Assembly (NCBI RefSeq): GCF_024763615.1
Contig: NC_077222.1
Span: 32,612,001 to 32,676,000 of the forward strand
Direction of reading: 5' to 3'
From: Phlebotomus papatasi
Taxonomy: Eukaryota; Arthropoda; Insecta; Diptera; Psychodidae
DNA: 64,000 bases
Shown here: one piece after another, positions 36,985-47,109 of the stretch
Numbering within the stretch: position 1 is the stretch's first letter
Layout of the letters: the number at the start of each line of letters is the position of its first letter
Made by a program: the position numbers and the translations under genes
The notes under the pieces: model-generated
What the model was told of the DNA's origin: nothing
The model's database searches: none
The model's input: the letters and a program-made list of their open reading frames with translations, nothing else

Positions 36985-37207
36985 CTGTGGGTAATATTTC
37001 GGCCACCTTGATTCTCTCAGTTCCTTGCCCTTCCGGAATTCTCTCCGAAGTCTTTTTCACATCACTTGGTTCGTGGGAGCGACATTTTTTGCTTTTTTCG
37101 GATTGTACATACTTTAGAGTATGCAAAAACTAAAAATTCATGGAGATTTGAGCAATAAAAGAAGTGACCGAAATTGCAAGCTGGACGAAATTTTGTACAG
37201 TTACCTT
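36985..37207 (-). mobile_element. Fragment of a TA psq-HTH element, copy 4
   Basis: Read on the minus strand it starts AGGTAACTGTACAAAATTTC and carries TTTCGTCCA and TTTCGGTCA, like the left end of copy 3. It then jumps to a segment resembling the HTH remnant (GAATTCCGGAAGGGCAAGG) and ends at GGTGGCCGAAATATTACCC, the post-HTH word of copy 3. Most of the element between these parts is deleted. Its words are intermediate between the two types. Confidence 0.5.
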
Positions 37208-37936
37208 AGCGTTCTCTTTTTCTTACAAAGTTAGGGATTAAATAGTCATACTTCAAACTAGTGATTCCAATGACAGTTAGCCCGTTGTAGAAAATCCGGT
37301 CAACTGTCCTATGTCCACTATCTATTCTTTACACCAATCTAACCTATTTTACACCAATCTAACCTATCCTGATTGAAACCGGTTTCGCAGTTTACCAAAA
37401 TCAGTTTACTGTCAATCCTGAAAATCCGATTATTTCGAATCACTATTTCAAACTTTAAAAATATTATTTTTTAAATCGTAAAAATCAACAAAAACTCGTT
37501 CGTTCAATATTATACTACTATCACCACAATAACGTAAAATTGATTTCAATGGTTCCAACAATTGCAGAAAACTTTAGAAGAAGTTCAGTGTATGTGTTCA
37601 ATAACAGATATTCTATCTTTGATATCCCGGAAAATTGTACATTCTGTATGGGATGAGACTTCCTTTGAGGGTGCATTATATATTAAGGATGAATTGAAGC
37701 CTCCGAGGAATGGAGTTAAAACCGAGTAACATCATATGCGGTGGTAAGTCTTAAACCACGGACTGTCAATATTGCAAAGTTTATGCTCGATCCTTTGAGT
37801 GTGAGAACACCATATCGTTTGAGGAATATAAACTCAAAACTGCATATTCGCATTGGGTCATGCGGGAAAATTTCTCACACACGGGAAATCTTGGCAATTT
37901 CCCCCCTTCTTCCCTCTTTTGGAAAAATACCAGGGT

Positions 37937-37939
<3 letters not shown>
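37208..37939. other. Gene-free stretch
   Basis: No gene. A short direct repeat (ACACCAATCTAACCTAT, twice) lies near 37330-37370. Confidence 0.4.

Positions 37940-37969
<30 letters not shown>
37940..37969. repeat. GA dinucleotide microsatellite
   Basis: About 15 uninterrupted GA units. Confidence 0.95.
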
Positions 37970-37975
<6 letters not shown>

Positions 37976-39460
37976 AGTTAGAAAATGCCAAGTACACACA
38001 TCAAAATATAAATCCGCTTTCTACAAAACTTTACCACTCCTTTTCACTTTACAACATAACACACAGAGAGAGAGAAAGCTTCGACTGTTGTAAGACACCA
38101 TATAGAGGATTCCCAATTCTGAATGGAATCACCAGCGAAACACTCTTCATGATCCATACACAAAGTCTCCTGAATGGTGTAAGGGTAAGGTAGAAAAGAA
38201 AAAAAAAACTTGAAAAATGCCAAGGATTGAGGAAAAATCTTCATCTTACAGAGTTTCAACTCTATATACACCCCAACTCAACCTTTGTGCACCTCAACAG
38301 TCTTGAAAAGAGTAAAGTTCTGTACTTTCTACTTACTATAAGGAGCTTTTTGGCTCCATCTTATGCATATCTTTCCTTCACTTATTGACGTAATACACAG
38401 ATGTAAATTGCCCTGGAAGCATATGCATGGAAAATTGCAAAATTAAATTGAGGCTTTCTTCCGGGCACAAGGTGAGTGTAAGAAAATGCCAAAAGAAAGA
38501 CGAAAAAAAAATGCGCAACTGGAGCACCTGGAAGACAATAAAATCCTTCTGAATTGGATTATTATGTAAGCAAGTCCTCCTTCAATGAAATTTTTCCACG
38601 AGTAAACTTTTCAATATTTCATTTTTAATTTTTCATCCACTGCATCAACCAAATCAACGTCAACACGTGTTTTTTTCCACCCATTCTCTCTCTATATATT
38701 TTTCCTTCATACCCAAACATAATTTATTTTTCAAAGAGTCAGAAAAGAGGAAAAAATCAAAATATAAGACATGACATTGAGTGACAGTGATAAAATAGCA
38801 TCTGTGCAATTATGCTCCATTTTTTTCTCCATCCATCTCCAACTAACATTTTTTTTTCCTCAGTTCATACATGCTTTATGTGAATATTAATTATATTTTC
38901 GCGACAGAGAGAAAAAAATGACTTGGGCTATGAGAAATGAATGTAAGGAAGAATAACAAGGGGTCCAGAATCAATCACATTCTCTGACATATTTAGAACA
39001 GTGGGTTTTCCAAATATTTTCCCAACTCTGAGGATACTTCCCGTGTAATATTTTATCCCGAAAAGGTAAAAACAAATTATTAATTGTTTTTGAATAATAA
39101 TTTTGTCAGTCTGAGGAAGATGCCTAATTTATTTATTTTTTTTTGTAAAAGTTTTAAAAGGTTTTGACTCCTTGAAAGTCATACTAGAATAATTTATAGT
39201 AAAGAAATGATTTAGTATTTCTGACAAATGTTTGGTTAATATAACAAAACTTTAATTGAAGTTACTGAAAATTTCATGAAGTAATTGTAAGTATATGTTT
39301 CTTCCGTTTCTTCACAGCTTATCGTAAAGCTTATCATAAACGATAGCTTTTTACAAAAACCCTAATTTACTTTTAAAAACGTTTCTTTTTTACAATTGTT
39401 TTTTCAAAAGTACATAAGAAATTCTAAATGAAATTTACCGGGAATGGTAAATAGTGAAAT
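37970..39460. other. Gene-free stretch
   Basis: No supported gene. A 71-bp exon-like segment at about 38400-38470 (acceptor-like ACACAG before it, AAG/GTGAGT after it) has one open frame, but nothing recognisable is encoded. Confidence 0.35.
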
Positions 39461-39469
39461 TTATGGACG

Positions 39470-39850
39470 ATTTCTAGGAAAAGGGACGCCAAAGCGTCGC
39501 AGGCTTTGTAAAGTGCTCGAACTAGTAACTCAGGGGGACGTGAAGCCACTTTGAGCAGTGGGGCTACATTGTTTTACGATTTTTCCTCCGGAAACTTCTT
39601 TAATTCTAATGTTTAAGAACAAGTTCTCACCAATCAGACATGATAGATTGGATCGGTAAAGACCATACTTAAGTTCTATATAAATAAAAGCTTACGAACA
39701 GGAGGGTATCGTAGTTACCCGCAGAGAACAAATTCTCCCGTACTAACGGTACCACAAAAGTATTTTCGCATCATTTACCGTTTACCGGTTCTCAATCGAT
39801 TTGAACCGATTCATAAATCACATAAAAGATCCAAAATAGTTTTAAGAGTA
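39470..39850 (-). repeat. Dispersed repeat, copy 2 (partner at 7545-7700)
   Basis: On the minus strand this reads GATTTATGAATCGGTTCAAA and, further on, CGAGCACTTTACAAAGCCTG, collinear with 7545-7700 but with an extra interior segment. GAACCGGTT-type words continue to about 40270. Confidence 0.5.
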
Positions 39851-40277
39851 ATGAAATAAATTTCCTGTGTAAGGTCCTAATTCATATCTGTTATTTATTT
39901 ATTTATTTATTTTTACCAGTTGATAGGAAAAAAAATTTTATTGATCAACGATTTGGTATTTTTGAATACATAGATGAATGTATTTCGGATCTTTGAGCAT
40001 TTGATTTTGGTCAAAATAGGCCTCAAGGCCTAAGACCTTGGTAAGGGGGGTAGGTCAGGTAGGAAACAAAAAAAAGAAATTAATTTCCGGACAAAGCTGA
40101 CTTATCAGTTCATAACTGGATCATAACCGGCTCACAACCAATTTGAACCGATAAATCACTCAAGGCATTGTCCAAAATACCTTCTAAGAGTAATATAATT
40201 GAACTTCAGATAAAATTAGTTATCGGTTTTGAACCGGTTCATGACCTATTCATAACCAAGTAGAATCGGTTTAGGTG

Positions 40278-40282
40278 GTCAG
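40278..40282. repeat. Target site duplication (GTCAG), left copy
   Basis: GTCAG immediately precedes the terminal TG of the left LTR and is repeated at 44840-44844 after the right LTR. Confidence 0.9.
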
Positions 40283-40479
40283 TGATATGCGACATTAAAA
40301 ATACACAATTGGATTATCACAAAAGGTTTTATTTAGTTTGACGATGATGTCGCATATTGGTTCACTGGGAGGCGAAAGAGGACTAACTGCACTCTTTGCG
40401 CCTTTTTATACATTGGTTTGCTATAAAAGTTTAGGGAGCAATATTTCATAAATTTCATAGTTATATTTCATATATAACA
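40283..40479 (-). repeat. 3' LTR (197 bp)
   Basis: Identical over its whole length to 44643-44839. On the minus strand it carries a TATA box (TATAAAAAGG, 40401-40410) and an AATAAA polyadenylation signal (40328-40333). An 11-bp inverted repeat, ATATGCGACAT (40285-40295) and ATGTCGCATAT (40347-40357), lies inside it. Confidence 0.95.
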
Positions 40480-40493
40480 CCACTCCCTTTTTC
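40480..40493 (-). promoter_or_regulatory. Polypurine tract for plus-strand DNA priming
   Basis: On the minus strand GAAAAAGGGAGTGG directly abuts the 3' LTR, the expected position and composition of a polypurine tract. Confidence 0.8.
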
Positions 40494-40566
40494 AAAAGCT
40501 TTTTCCTTCATTTTCTTAAAAACTAACAATGGTTGGTCTCCCATGCTTCGAAAATCAAACAATAAT

Positions 40567-43500
40567 TCAATGATACATCAATCTTCTAGGTGGACGGCGG
40601 ATCCTATCTGATTTTCGAGCGAAACCATGAAAAGGTGAATCTGAGTCGCTCTCTTGTGATTCTGCTGTACTAAACTTCGAATTTGAGGATGAGGAATCAT
40701 CTACTTCAATTATTTCCTCCCCCTCTTCAAAAATGAAAGAATATTTCTGGGGAATTTTTCCCTTGTGAATTTTAATCTGATCTTCGTGGGCCTGGATGAT
40801 TCTATTTTCAACTGCAATCATATATCTTACTTTACTTAAAACTTTTAATATTTTTCCAGGAACCCACTTTGCAAAATCTTTACTTGTAATTCTGTATAAA
40901 ATATTATCGTTAACTTTAAATTTTTGTTTAATATCTTGAAAAGTTACTTTTTTCTCCTGTCTAATACTACCCTTTACTTTACTCGTATTCTGAAAAAGTG
41001 GATTAATAATGTTAGTCTTATTTCTTGGAGCAAAATTAAAAACTAATTCCGCCGGGGAAATCTGTGTAGCGGTAGTTGGTGTCTGATTATATCGCGACAT
41101 GATATCTCTCAGAATTTGCGACAACTTATGCGGAGGAGCACTGCCCGTTCTAACCATCTCTTTTCTTAAAGAATTTTTCATAGTTTGTACGGCACGTTCG
41201 CACAAACCGTTGCTCTGAGGGTGATACGGTGGGCTTTTTCGCACAAGAATGTCCTTACCATGACAGAAGTTATTGAAGTGTTCTGAAGCGAACGGTGGGC
41301 CGTTATCGGAGACGATTTCGCGAGGAATTCCCATTCGAGCAAAACAATCATTTAACTTATCCTCGACACTCTCAGCTGACGTATTGTTCATGAGATATAA
41401 ATCTATCCATTTGCTGTAGCTATCGATAATAATCAAGACTGATTTTCCTCCGAAGTGAAAAAAATCCAGGTGGATCCTTTCAAATGGAACTTGAGCCTTT
41501 TTCCAGGGAACCAAATTTGATGATTTAGCCCTCCCAGTTATTGCACATTCCTCACATTGACCCACAAATTTTTCAATGTCTCCCTCCAACCCTCTCCACC
41601 AAAGCAATTGTCTTGCTACCATTTTCATGCGAGTGATTCCTATATGAGTTTCATGTAGGATATAAAGCATCTTTCTACGCAACTTCCGGGGGATCAAAAT
41701 CCTATACCCATAGTAAACGCAGTCATCTTCAACAGATAGGGATAACCTGAATTTCCAGTAAAATTTTTGCACGTCCGAGAGATTCTTAGGATTTTCTGGC
41801 CATCCGTTTAGGATTATTTCTTTTAATTTAGAGATCTCACGATCTGACTTGGACGCTGCCTTAATTATTTCGTAATTTAGGGGACTTTCTCGCGTTTGGA
41901 ATATTCCCACACGAATTTCTTCTTGTTCATTGTCTTCTTCAAGCGGTAATCTTGAGAGACCATCGCAATTACCCTGCGACTTACCCTTTCTGTATTTCAA
42001 CTCGCAATCAAGGGATGAGATTATCTCCTGCCAGCGCAGCATACGTGGAGATAAAAGGATGGAGGTTGATTTTTTAACATCAAAAATCGAGATTAAAGGA
42101 CGGTGATCTGTGTATATCACAAATTTGTGCCCATAAAGAAATTTATAGAATTTTTGGATAGCAAAAATTATCGCTGCCGCCTCCTTGTCAAGCTGGGAAT
42201 AATTTTTTTCCGCAGGTGAGAGAGTACGAGATGCATAATAAACAGGACGTTCCTCACCATCTTCACAGATGTGCGATAAAACCGCACCCAGCCCGTCAGG
42301 TGACGCATCAGCCGCTACCACTATAGGTAACGAGGGATTGAAATGAGTCAAAATTTGCTCATCACAAAGCAACTTCTTGCACCGTAAGAAACATTGCGAA
42401 TGTTCTTCGGTCCATTTGAGTTTCTGACCCTCGCGGTTTTCGGTCTTTAAGAGATTGTATAGTGGCTTGAGCCTGTTAGCCAAATCTGGAATGAATTTGC
42501 CATAATAATTGACAAGACCCAATAGCGCTTGCAATTGTTTCAGTGTTTTGGGTTGAGGTGCATTTTCAAGTGCCCTCAATTTTTCTGGATTGGGTTGGAT
42601 TCCCGATTTCGAGATCACATGTCCCAAAAATTTGATAGAAGTTTCGAAAAACTTGCATTTATTCAAATTAATTTTAACATTATGCTCTTCAAGCTTTCCC
42701 AAGACGTCCCATAAGATGGCTTTTACCCCCTCCCGAGTTTGCCCATAAACCAGAATATCATCCAGGTAGCAAACAACTCCTTGGACATTTCCTAACAATT
42801 GGTCCATGAAACTTTGAAAAATACTCGGAGCGGAAGCAACTCCAAAAGGTAGACGCTTGAATCTGAAGAGACCCTTTAGGGTGTTAATGGTGAGAAATTC
42901 CCTTGAATTTTCTTCAACCATAATCTGTTGATATGCCCCTTTTAAGTCGATTGAACAGAAAATTTTCCCTGTCCCTAACTTGGCCAGAAGATCATCTATC
43001 TGAGGTAAAGGGTAATGTTCCTTCTCCAGGAATTTATTGATGGTGACTTTGAAATCCACACATATCCTGATTGTATCCCCTTTTGGAACCACCACAATCG
43101 GACTTGCCCATTGACTGTGTTGCACGGATTCAATTACACCCCCCTCCCTCAATCTTTCCAATTCATCACTCACTTTATCGCGAATATGAAAAGGGATCAC
43201 GCGTGATTTGAAAAAAATTGGTTTAGCATCTTCTTTGAGATGAATTTTTGCTGTAAAATTCGCGATTGGATTTTTATCCTCATTATCAGTTACGCGGGGA
43301 AAGGTTGATTTAATTTCTTCTATGAAATTCTCATCAATTTTGGCCACACCATTCGGATCAAAAGTACCGATTATACCCTCTTGCCATTTGGGGAACAATC
43401 TGTACAGCCATTCCCTACCGAGCAATGGTAAAGATCTTCTCTTAGCAGCGATCACGTACAAAAAAAGATGTTTAGATCGAACACTCACCAAGAATCTTCC

Positions 43501-44655
43501 TTTAAGATCAACCGGATCTCCATTGGCAAGCATAAGATTCAAATCAGTGGGCTCCAGTTGCGCATCAGGAAAAATTTCTCCGAAAACATCATCACCAATC
43601 ACCGATACCACAGCCCCAGTGTCCACTTCGAAAGTTACCTCTTTGTCGTTTACTCTAATAGAAAGAAGCATGGGGTTAGTATAAATGTTAGTTGATGACG
43701 TCGAATATAGAGATAAAAGATTGTAAATCTCACTCGTTCCTGCACTGCTCCAGCATACAGATGCCCAATGTCCTCTCTTCCCGCACACACGACAAGTAGA
43801 ATTGGCTGCTTTGCATTCTCCTTTTTTATGACTTAATCCGCACCGGTTACATTGTTGTCCACTCTGGTCCGTTAAGCCTTTGGATTTGTCTCGTTGCTTC
43901 TTTCCGTCCATGTGGCGTGATTTTCCATGTGGCTGCCTCGTGGTCGATGATTTTTTCCGTGACCCATCAGCATGCTCAACAGCGTGTGTTGGTATTGCAG
44001 ATCCTCCCATAGACTGAATATTCCGTCTTGCACGAAATTCCGCAATACAGATGTCTTTCGCTCTCTCCCAAGTCAGTTCAGTCTGAAGAATTAGCTTTGA
44101 CTGAATCTGTTGGTCATTTATTCCACTGACCAATCTGTCTCTTAGAGCTTCCTCTAAGAATGATCCGAAATGGCAATCCTGTGAGAGACTTTTGAGTTCT
44201 ACGATGTAATCTTCTATGCTCTCACCGTCGTGACGAAAACGCATGTTGAATGTGCATCTATCCGAAATCACGTTGTTTGTCTCTTTGAAGTGCTTCTCGA
44301 GAATTGTCATCACCTCATCGTAACTTTTGTCTTCGGGTTTCTCTGGAGACAATAATGAGACCAATTTTGAGTAGCAGGTGGGCCCCATCAAGGTGATAGC
44401 AATGGATAATTTGCGACTATCCTCGATTCCGCTTCCAGATATCAGATGATTCATGCGATTCCGGTAGTGTGTAAAATTTTCACCGGGCATGTAAGCCTCA
44501 ATTGAGCCAATGAGTGTAGACATTTTTGGCTTAAACTGCACACTCACATCCACTTCACTACTTTCACGATCGAATTGTTCTTGGTCAGATTCACTACTGT
44601 TTGATTCGTGATCAGATTCACTACGTTTTAGCTCGTCGCCAGTGATATGCGACAT
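40567..44655 (-). CDS. Gag-Pol polyprotein, 1362 residues, single ORF
   Basis: The protein carries out reverse transcription and integration of the element. An acidic Ser/Glu-rich leader (1-44) precedes a Gag capsid-like region (about 45-215). Two zinc knuckles follow: C269-C272-H276-C281 and C288-C291-H296-C301. Protease has D345-T-G. Reverse transcriptase has D570 and the YLDD box at 630-633. RNase H has D783, E825 and D850. Integrase has the H1001/H1004/C1034/C1037 zinc finger and D1064, D1117, E1153 with exact DX35E spacing. A basic C-terminal tail follows an acidic serine stretch at about 1310-1340. Gag and Pol share one frame with no frameshift or stop. The first ATG lies inside the 5' LTR and the frame reads through the primer site; M45 (44521-44523) just before the capsid region is an alternative start. 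All catalytic residues checked are present. Confidence 0.93.
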   Translation of the reverse strand: MSHITGDELKRSESDHESNSSESDQEQFDRESSEVDVSVQFKPKMSTLIGSIEAYMPGENFTHYRNRMNHLISGSGIEDSRKLSIAITLMGPTCYSKLVSLLSPEKPEDKSYDEVMTILEKHFKETNNVISDRCTFNMRFRHDGESIEDYIVELKSLSQDCHFGSFLEEALRDRLVSGINDQQIQSKLILQTELTWERAKDICIAEFRARRNIQSMGGSAIPTHAVEHADGSRKKSSTTRQPHGKSRHMDGKKQRDKSKGLTDQSGQQCNRCGLSHKKGECKAANSTCRVCGKRGHWASVCWSSAGTSEIYNLLSLYSTSSTNIYTNPMLLSIRVNDKEVTFEVDTGAVVSVIGDDVFGEIFPDAQLEPTDLNLMLANGDPVDLKGRFLVSVRSKHLFLYVIAAKRRSLPLLGREWLYRLFPKWQEGIIGTFDPNGVAKIDENFIEEIKSTFPRVTDNEDKNPIANFTAKIHLKEDAKPIFFKSRVIPFHIRDKVSDELERLREGGVIESVQHSQWASPIVVVPKGDTIRICVDFKVTINKFLEKEHYPLPQIDDLLAKLGTGKIFCSIDLKGAYQQIMVEENSREFLTINTLKGLFRFKRLPFGVASAPSIFQSFMDQLLGNVQGVVCYLDDILVYGQTREGVKAILWDVLGKLEEHNVKINLNKCKFFETSIKFLGHVISKSGIQPNPEKLRALENAPQPKTLKQLQALLGLVNYYGKFIPDLANRLKPLYNLLKTENREGQKLKWTEEHSQCFLRCKKLLCDEQILTHFNPSLPIVVAADASPDGLGAVLSHICEDGEERPVYYASRTLSPAEKNYSQLDKEAAAIIFAIQKFYKFLYGHKFVIYTDHRPLISIFDVKKSTSILLSPRMLRWQEIISSLDCELKYRKGKSQGNCDGLSRLPLEEDNEQEEIRVGIFQTRESPLNYEIIKAASKSDREISKLKEIILNGWPENPKNLSDVQKFYWKFRLSLSVEDDCVYYGYRILIPRKLRRKMLYILHETHIGITRMKMVARQLLWWRGLEGDIEKFVGQCEECAITGRAKSSNLVPWKKAQVPFERIHLDFFHFGGKSVLIIIDSYSKWIDLYLMNNTSAESVEDKLNDCFARMGIPREIVSDNGPPFASEHFNNFCHGKDILVRKSPPYHPQSNGLCERAVQTMKNSLRKEMVRTGSAPPHKLSQILRDIMSRYNQTPTTATQISPAELVFNFAPRNKTNIINPLFQNTSKVKGSIRQEKKVTFQDIKQKFKVNDNILYRITSKDFAKWVPGKILKVLSKVRYMIAVENRIIQAHEDQIKIHKGKIPQKYSFIFEEGEEIIEVDDSSSSNSKFSTAESQESDSDSPFHGFARKSDRIRRPPRRLMYH
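44632..44641 (-). promoter_or_regulatory. Primer-binding site, tRNA-Ser(GCU) type
   Basis: One base inside the 5' LTR, the minus strand reads TGGCGACGAG. This is complementary to the 3' end of tRNA-Ser(GCU), which ends CTCGTCG plus CCA in animals (from general knowledge, 10 matching bases). The site lies inside the Gag-Pol frame. Confidence 0.75.
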
Positions 44656-44839
44656 TAAAAATACACAATTGGATTATCACAAAAGGTTTTATTTAGTTTG
44701 ACGATGATGTCGCATATTGGTTCACTGGGAGGCGAAAGAGGACTAACTGCACTCTTTGCGCCTTTTTATACATTGGTTTGCTATAAAAGTTTAGGGAGCA
44801 ATATTTCATAAATTTCATAGTTATATTTCATATATAACA
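44643..44839 (-). repeat. 5' LTR (197 bp) with promoter and start codon
   Basis: Identical to the 3' LTR. On the minus strand the TATA box TATAAAAAGG is at 44761-44770 and AATAAA at 44688-44693. The Gag-Pol ATG (44653-44655) is 13 bases before the LTR's inner end, within one arm of the 11-bp inverted repeat. Confidence 0.95.
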
Positions 44840-44844
44840 GTCAG
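44840..44844. repeat. Target site duplication (GTCAG), right copy
   Basis: Perfect match to 40278-40282. Confidence 0.9.
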
Positions 44845-45418
44845 GAATTCCAAGTCCTTTTCAACGTGCCTGAAAATGCTACTAGATACTAGTGATACTA
44901 GACTATTCTAGAGCCTTTTTAACCTTTGAACTTGAAAAATCGTTATTAGGAATGATTCAACGGTATTTTCGTATATGGACAAAATATTCGCCTAAATAAC
45001 CTTTAAAACATATCCAACAATTAAAAAAACCGCACGATGCGTTTTGGAGCAATCACAAAAACATAGTTTTGGATGAAAAGGGGAAGCGAATATGAAACAA
45101 GAATACTATGCCCCTACCCCCCTGGTAAGCGGCATTCAAAGTTGAAGCCACTTTCTCACATTCACATACAGATTCGTATGGAAATTTTTCTGCACTCGTG
45201 ACCGTTACACGATATATGTTACAATTGAGGTGTGCCTTGCACACAGGACTCTGCGCCTTGTAAAGATGAATAAATATTCTGTATTTCCATCTTAAAAGTT
45301 TTTCGTAACTCGAAGTGCAAGCTGAGTTTGGAGGCAATTTATGACTTGGCTTCAAACAGTTCCATATAAAAAAGACATTTAGCCAGGGGTTACTATGACC
45401 ATATCATTGCTTTGCATT

Positions 45419-45875
45419 TACTCTCTACAAAAGGTTTGTTTATGGGTCGGCTTAAATCTTTATAGGTTCCGCTGCATCCAGGCCACTTATTTGGGCCCAT
45501 TATGCACTCCCCATTATTCCATTCTATCTTAACCCCCAAGGCGATCCTCCAGCTCCATATCTCGGCTTCTGTATGCCTGAGGTACATACACAGTGCCTTT
45601 TCTATATTGCGGCAGACCAGCCTTGGTTGAGTCAGTTGCAGTGAATGTGTAATTGTATCGACAGATCTCTTTATGCCGAACTTGTTTCTGTACCAGCCCC
45701 TCTCGTTTAGGCGGTTCATTGTCAATGTATTATGCATTACTTTTTCATCCATTCACTGGACTAATTTGATACGGCTACTAAAAAATCTTCAGCTGCCGAG
45801 TTTCGAACCCGAGACCTCACAGTCATAGAGACACTACTCTACCAACTGATCCACTCAGGCTCTACTCTCTACAAA
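45419..45875 (-). mobile_element. tRNA-derived SINE (431 bp) with 13-bp target duplication
   Basis: The insert at 45432-45862 is bounded by TACTCTCTACAAA at 45419-45431 and 45863-45875. Its minus-strand 5' end is tRNA-like: box A TGGATCAGTTGG (45842-45853) and box B GGTTCGAAACT (45799-45809) at tRNA spacing, with no intact acceptor or anticodon stems. A 360-bp body of unknown origin follows and ends ...CCCATAAACAAACC without a long A-tail. Such heads act as internal RNA polymerase III promoters, and mobilisation uses a LINE's enzymes. A 119-codon frame at 45393-45752 crosses the body but has no motif. Confidence 0.8.
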
Positions 45876-45896
45876 GTGAAGATAGACCCCTGTTGA

Positions 45897-47105
45897 CACA
45901 TCGAAATTCGCATAAGAAGTCTTTCAGCCATCACGTGGACGCAACGAGTAGTATAAACAACGACTCCTTCATATTATCATAGACGAAAGGTAGAAAATTT
46001 TACTCATACATACAAGTCGCCGATAGGTATCTCGAAGCCCAACGGCTTTTGCCGATTGCCCGCTCGACGCGTCGATGATATAAGAGAGACGAGAGAAATG
46101 ATGAGAAAGGAGAAGAACGATGTTTTTTCGTTCTGTTTAAAAAGATTTATGTTTATGTGTTTATGTGGGGCAGCTTTGAAATTGTGATTTTTTTCCTATG
46201 TTGGAAAGGAACTGAGCCTTCATGCTGCAATGACCGCCTAGAACCGTACTTCTTCTATATGAAATATTGTATTTTTTGAGTTGGAGGATATATTAGAAAA
46301 ATATTACTAATGTAATTTCTCTATTCTTTTTTCCTGTTCTATCATATTTCCATATTTCAGATGAATATCAATCTTTGCATAATCTTTTGGAATCACTGAT
46401 CTACTAGAGATCAAATTAATTCATAAATCATAAAAGTATTTGAAAAGCAGAATATCGGTACTTGACCGATTCATTACCGAAATGTTCACCAGGACCAGCT
46501 CTAAAACATATCCAAAAATCATTGAAAAAGCTTGGGCCAATTTTGAGAAAAATTGGAAATACCTCGATTTTGACCTATTTTTGGGGGATAGGGAACGTAT
46601 GAAATGGGAGGGGGGAAATTAAAGAGGTTGGGTACAAGATAATGTCATTTGAGGAAGGGTCACCGAAGACCGGAAGTCGATATCTCTTGCCGTTTAAGCT
46701 CCAGAACAGTGAGAAGTTGAAAAAAAGTCGATTACATAAGTGCTCTCCCTTTGAGTTCGAGCAGTAAAAAAGAGAGGGGATAGTAACGTGATCTAGTGCC
46801 GCACCAATAAAAAACGCTTTATAAAGTGACTACCGAATACATTCAAACCTCTACCTATCGTCTATGGTAATATGAAGGAGTCGTTGGTATAAATGTCTTT
46901 CCTATAGATTTCGAAACCGACCTTGGAATTTTTTAAACTCCTGTTGTGAATGAAGAAAATCATTTAACGTGGAATATAAAGCTTCATTATGTATTTTTCC
47001 CAAAAAAAACAAAAGAAATACTGACATAAAGTTGACATTTTTAAGACACCTCGAAATTCGAACAAAAAATACTTCAGCCACCACGCGGAAGAAACGAGAA
47101 GTAAA
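45897..47105. repeat. Broken inverted-repeat locus
   Basis: AACGACTCCTTCATATTATC at about 45959-45978 recurs inverted at about 46861-46880. CGAAATTCGNA...TTTCAGCCATCACG near 45902 recurs directly near 47050 (CTTCAGCCACCACG). A GC-rich patch lies at 46020-46080. About 46166-46250 matches part of the MITE at 49950-50161, and 46655-46725 matches 35715-35790. The locus looks like layered old insertions; no coding sequence. Confidence 0.35.
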
Positions 47106-47109
47106 ACTG

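Larger units (their letters stand above)
40283..44839 (-). mobile_element. Complete mag-like Ty3/gypsy LTR retrotransposon
   Basis: A 4557-bp element on the minus strand has two identical 197-bp LTRs starting TG and ending CA, a 5-bp GTCAG duplication, a tRNA-Ser-type primer site next to the 5' LTR (right side), a polypurine tract next to the 3' LTR (left side), and one intact Gag-Pol frame. Domain order (protease, RT, RNase H, integrase) is Ty3/gypsy. The double zinc knuckle and tRNA-Ser primer match the mag lineage, though clade assignment needs a tree. No envelope gene is present. Identical LTRs and an unbroken frame indicate a recent and possibly still competent insertion. Confidence 0.95.

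Noticed and set aside
38400..38470. 71-bp exon-like segment with acceptor and GTGAGT donor
   Set aside because: The splice motifs are fair and one frame is open, but 71 bp without homology or neighbouring exons is too weak.
40261..40282. Possibility that the left LTR is a solo LTR unrelated to the ORF
   Set aside because: The polypurine tract, primer site, identical LTRs and matching GTCAG duplications tie both LTRs to one element.
42529..43695. Plus-strand open frames of 61-120 codons
   Set aside because: They are antisense shadows of the Gag-Pol frame.
45790..45862. Apparent tRNA gene on the minus strand
   Set aside because: A and B boxes are present, but the anticodon and acceptor stems do not pair and the segment is the head of a 431-bp unit with its own target duplication, so it is a SINE.
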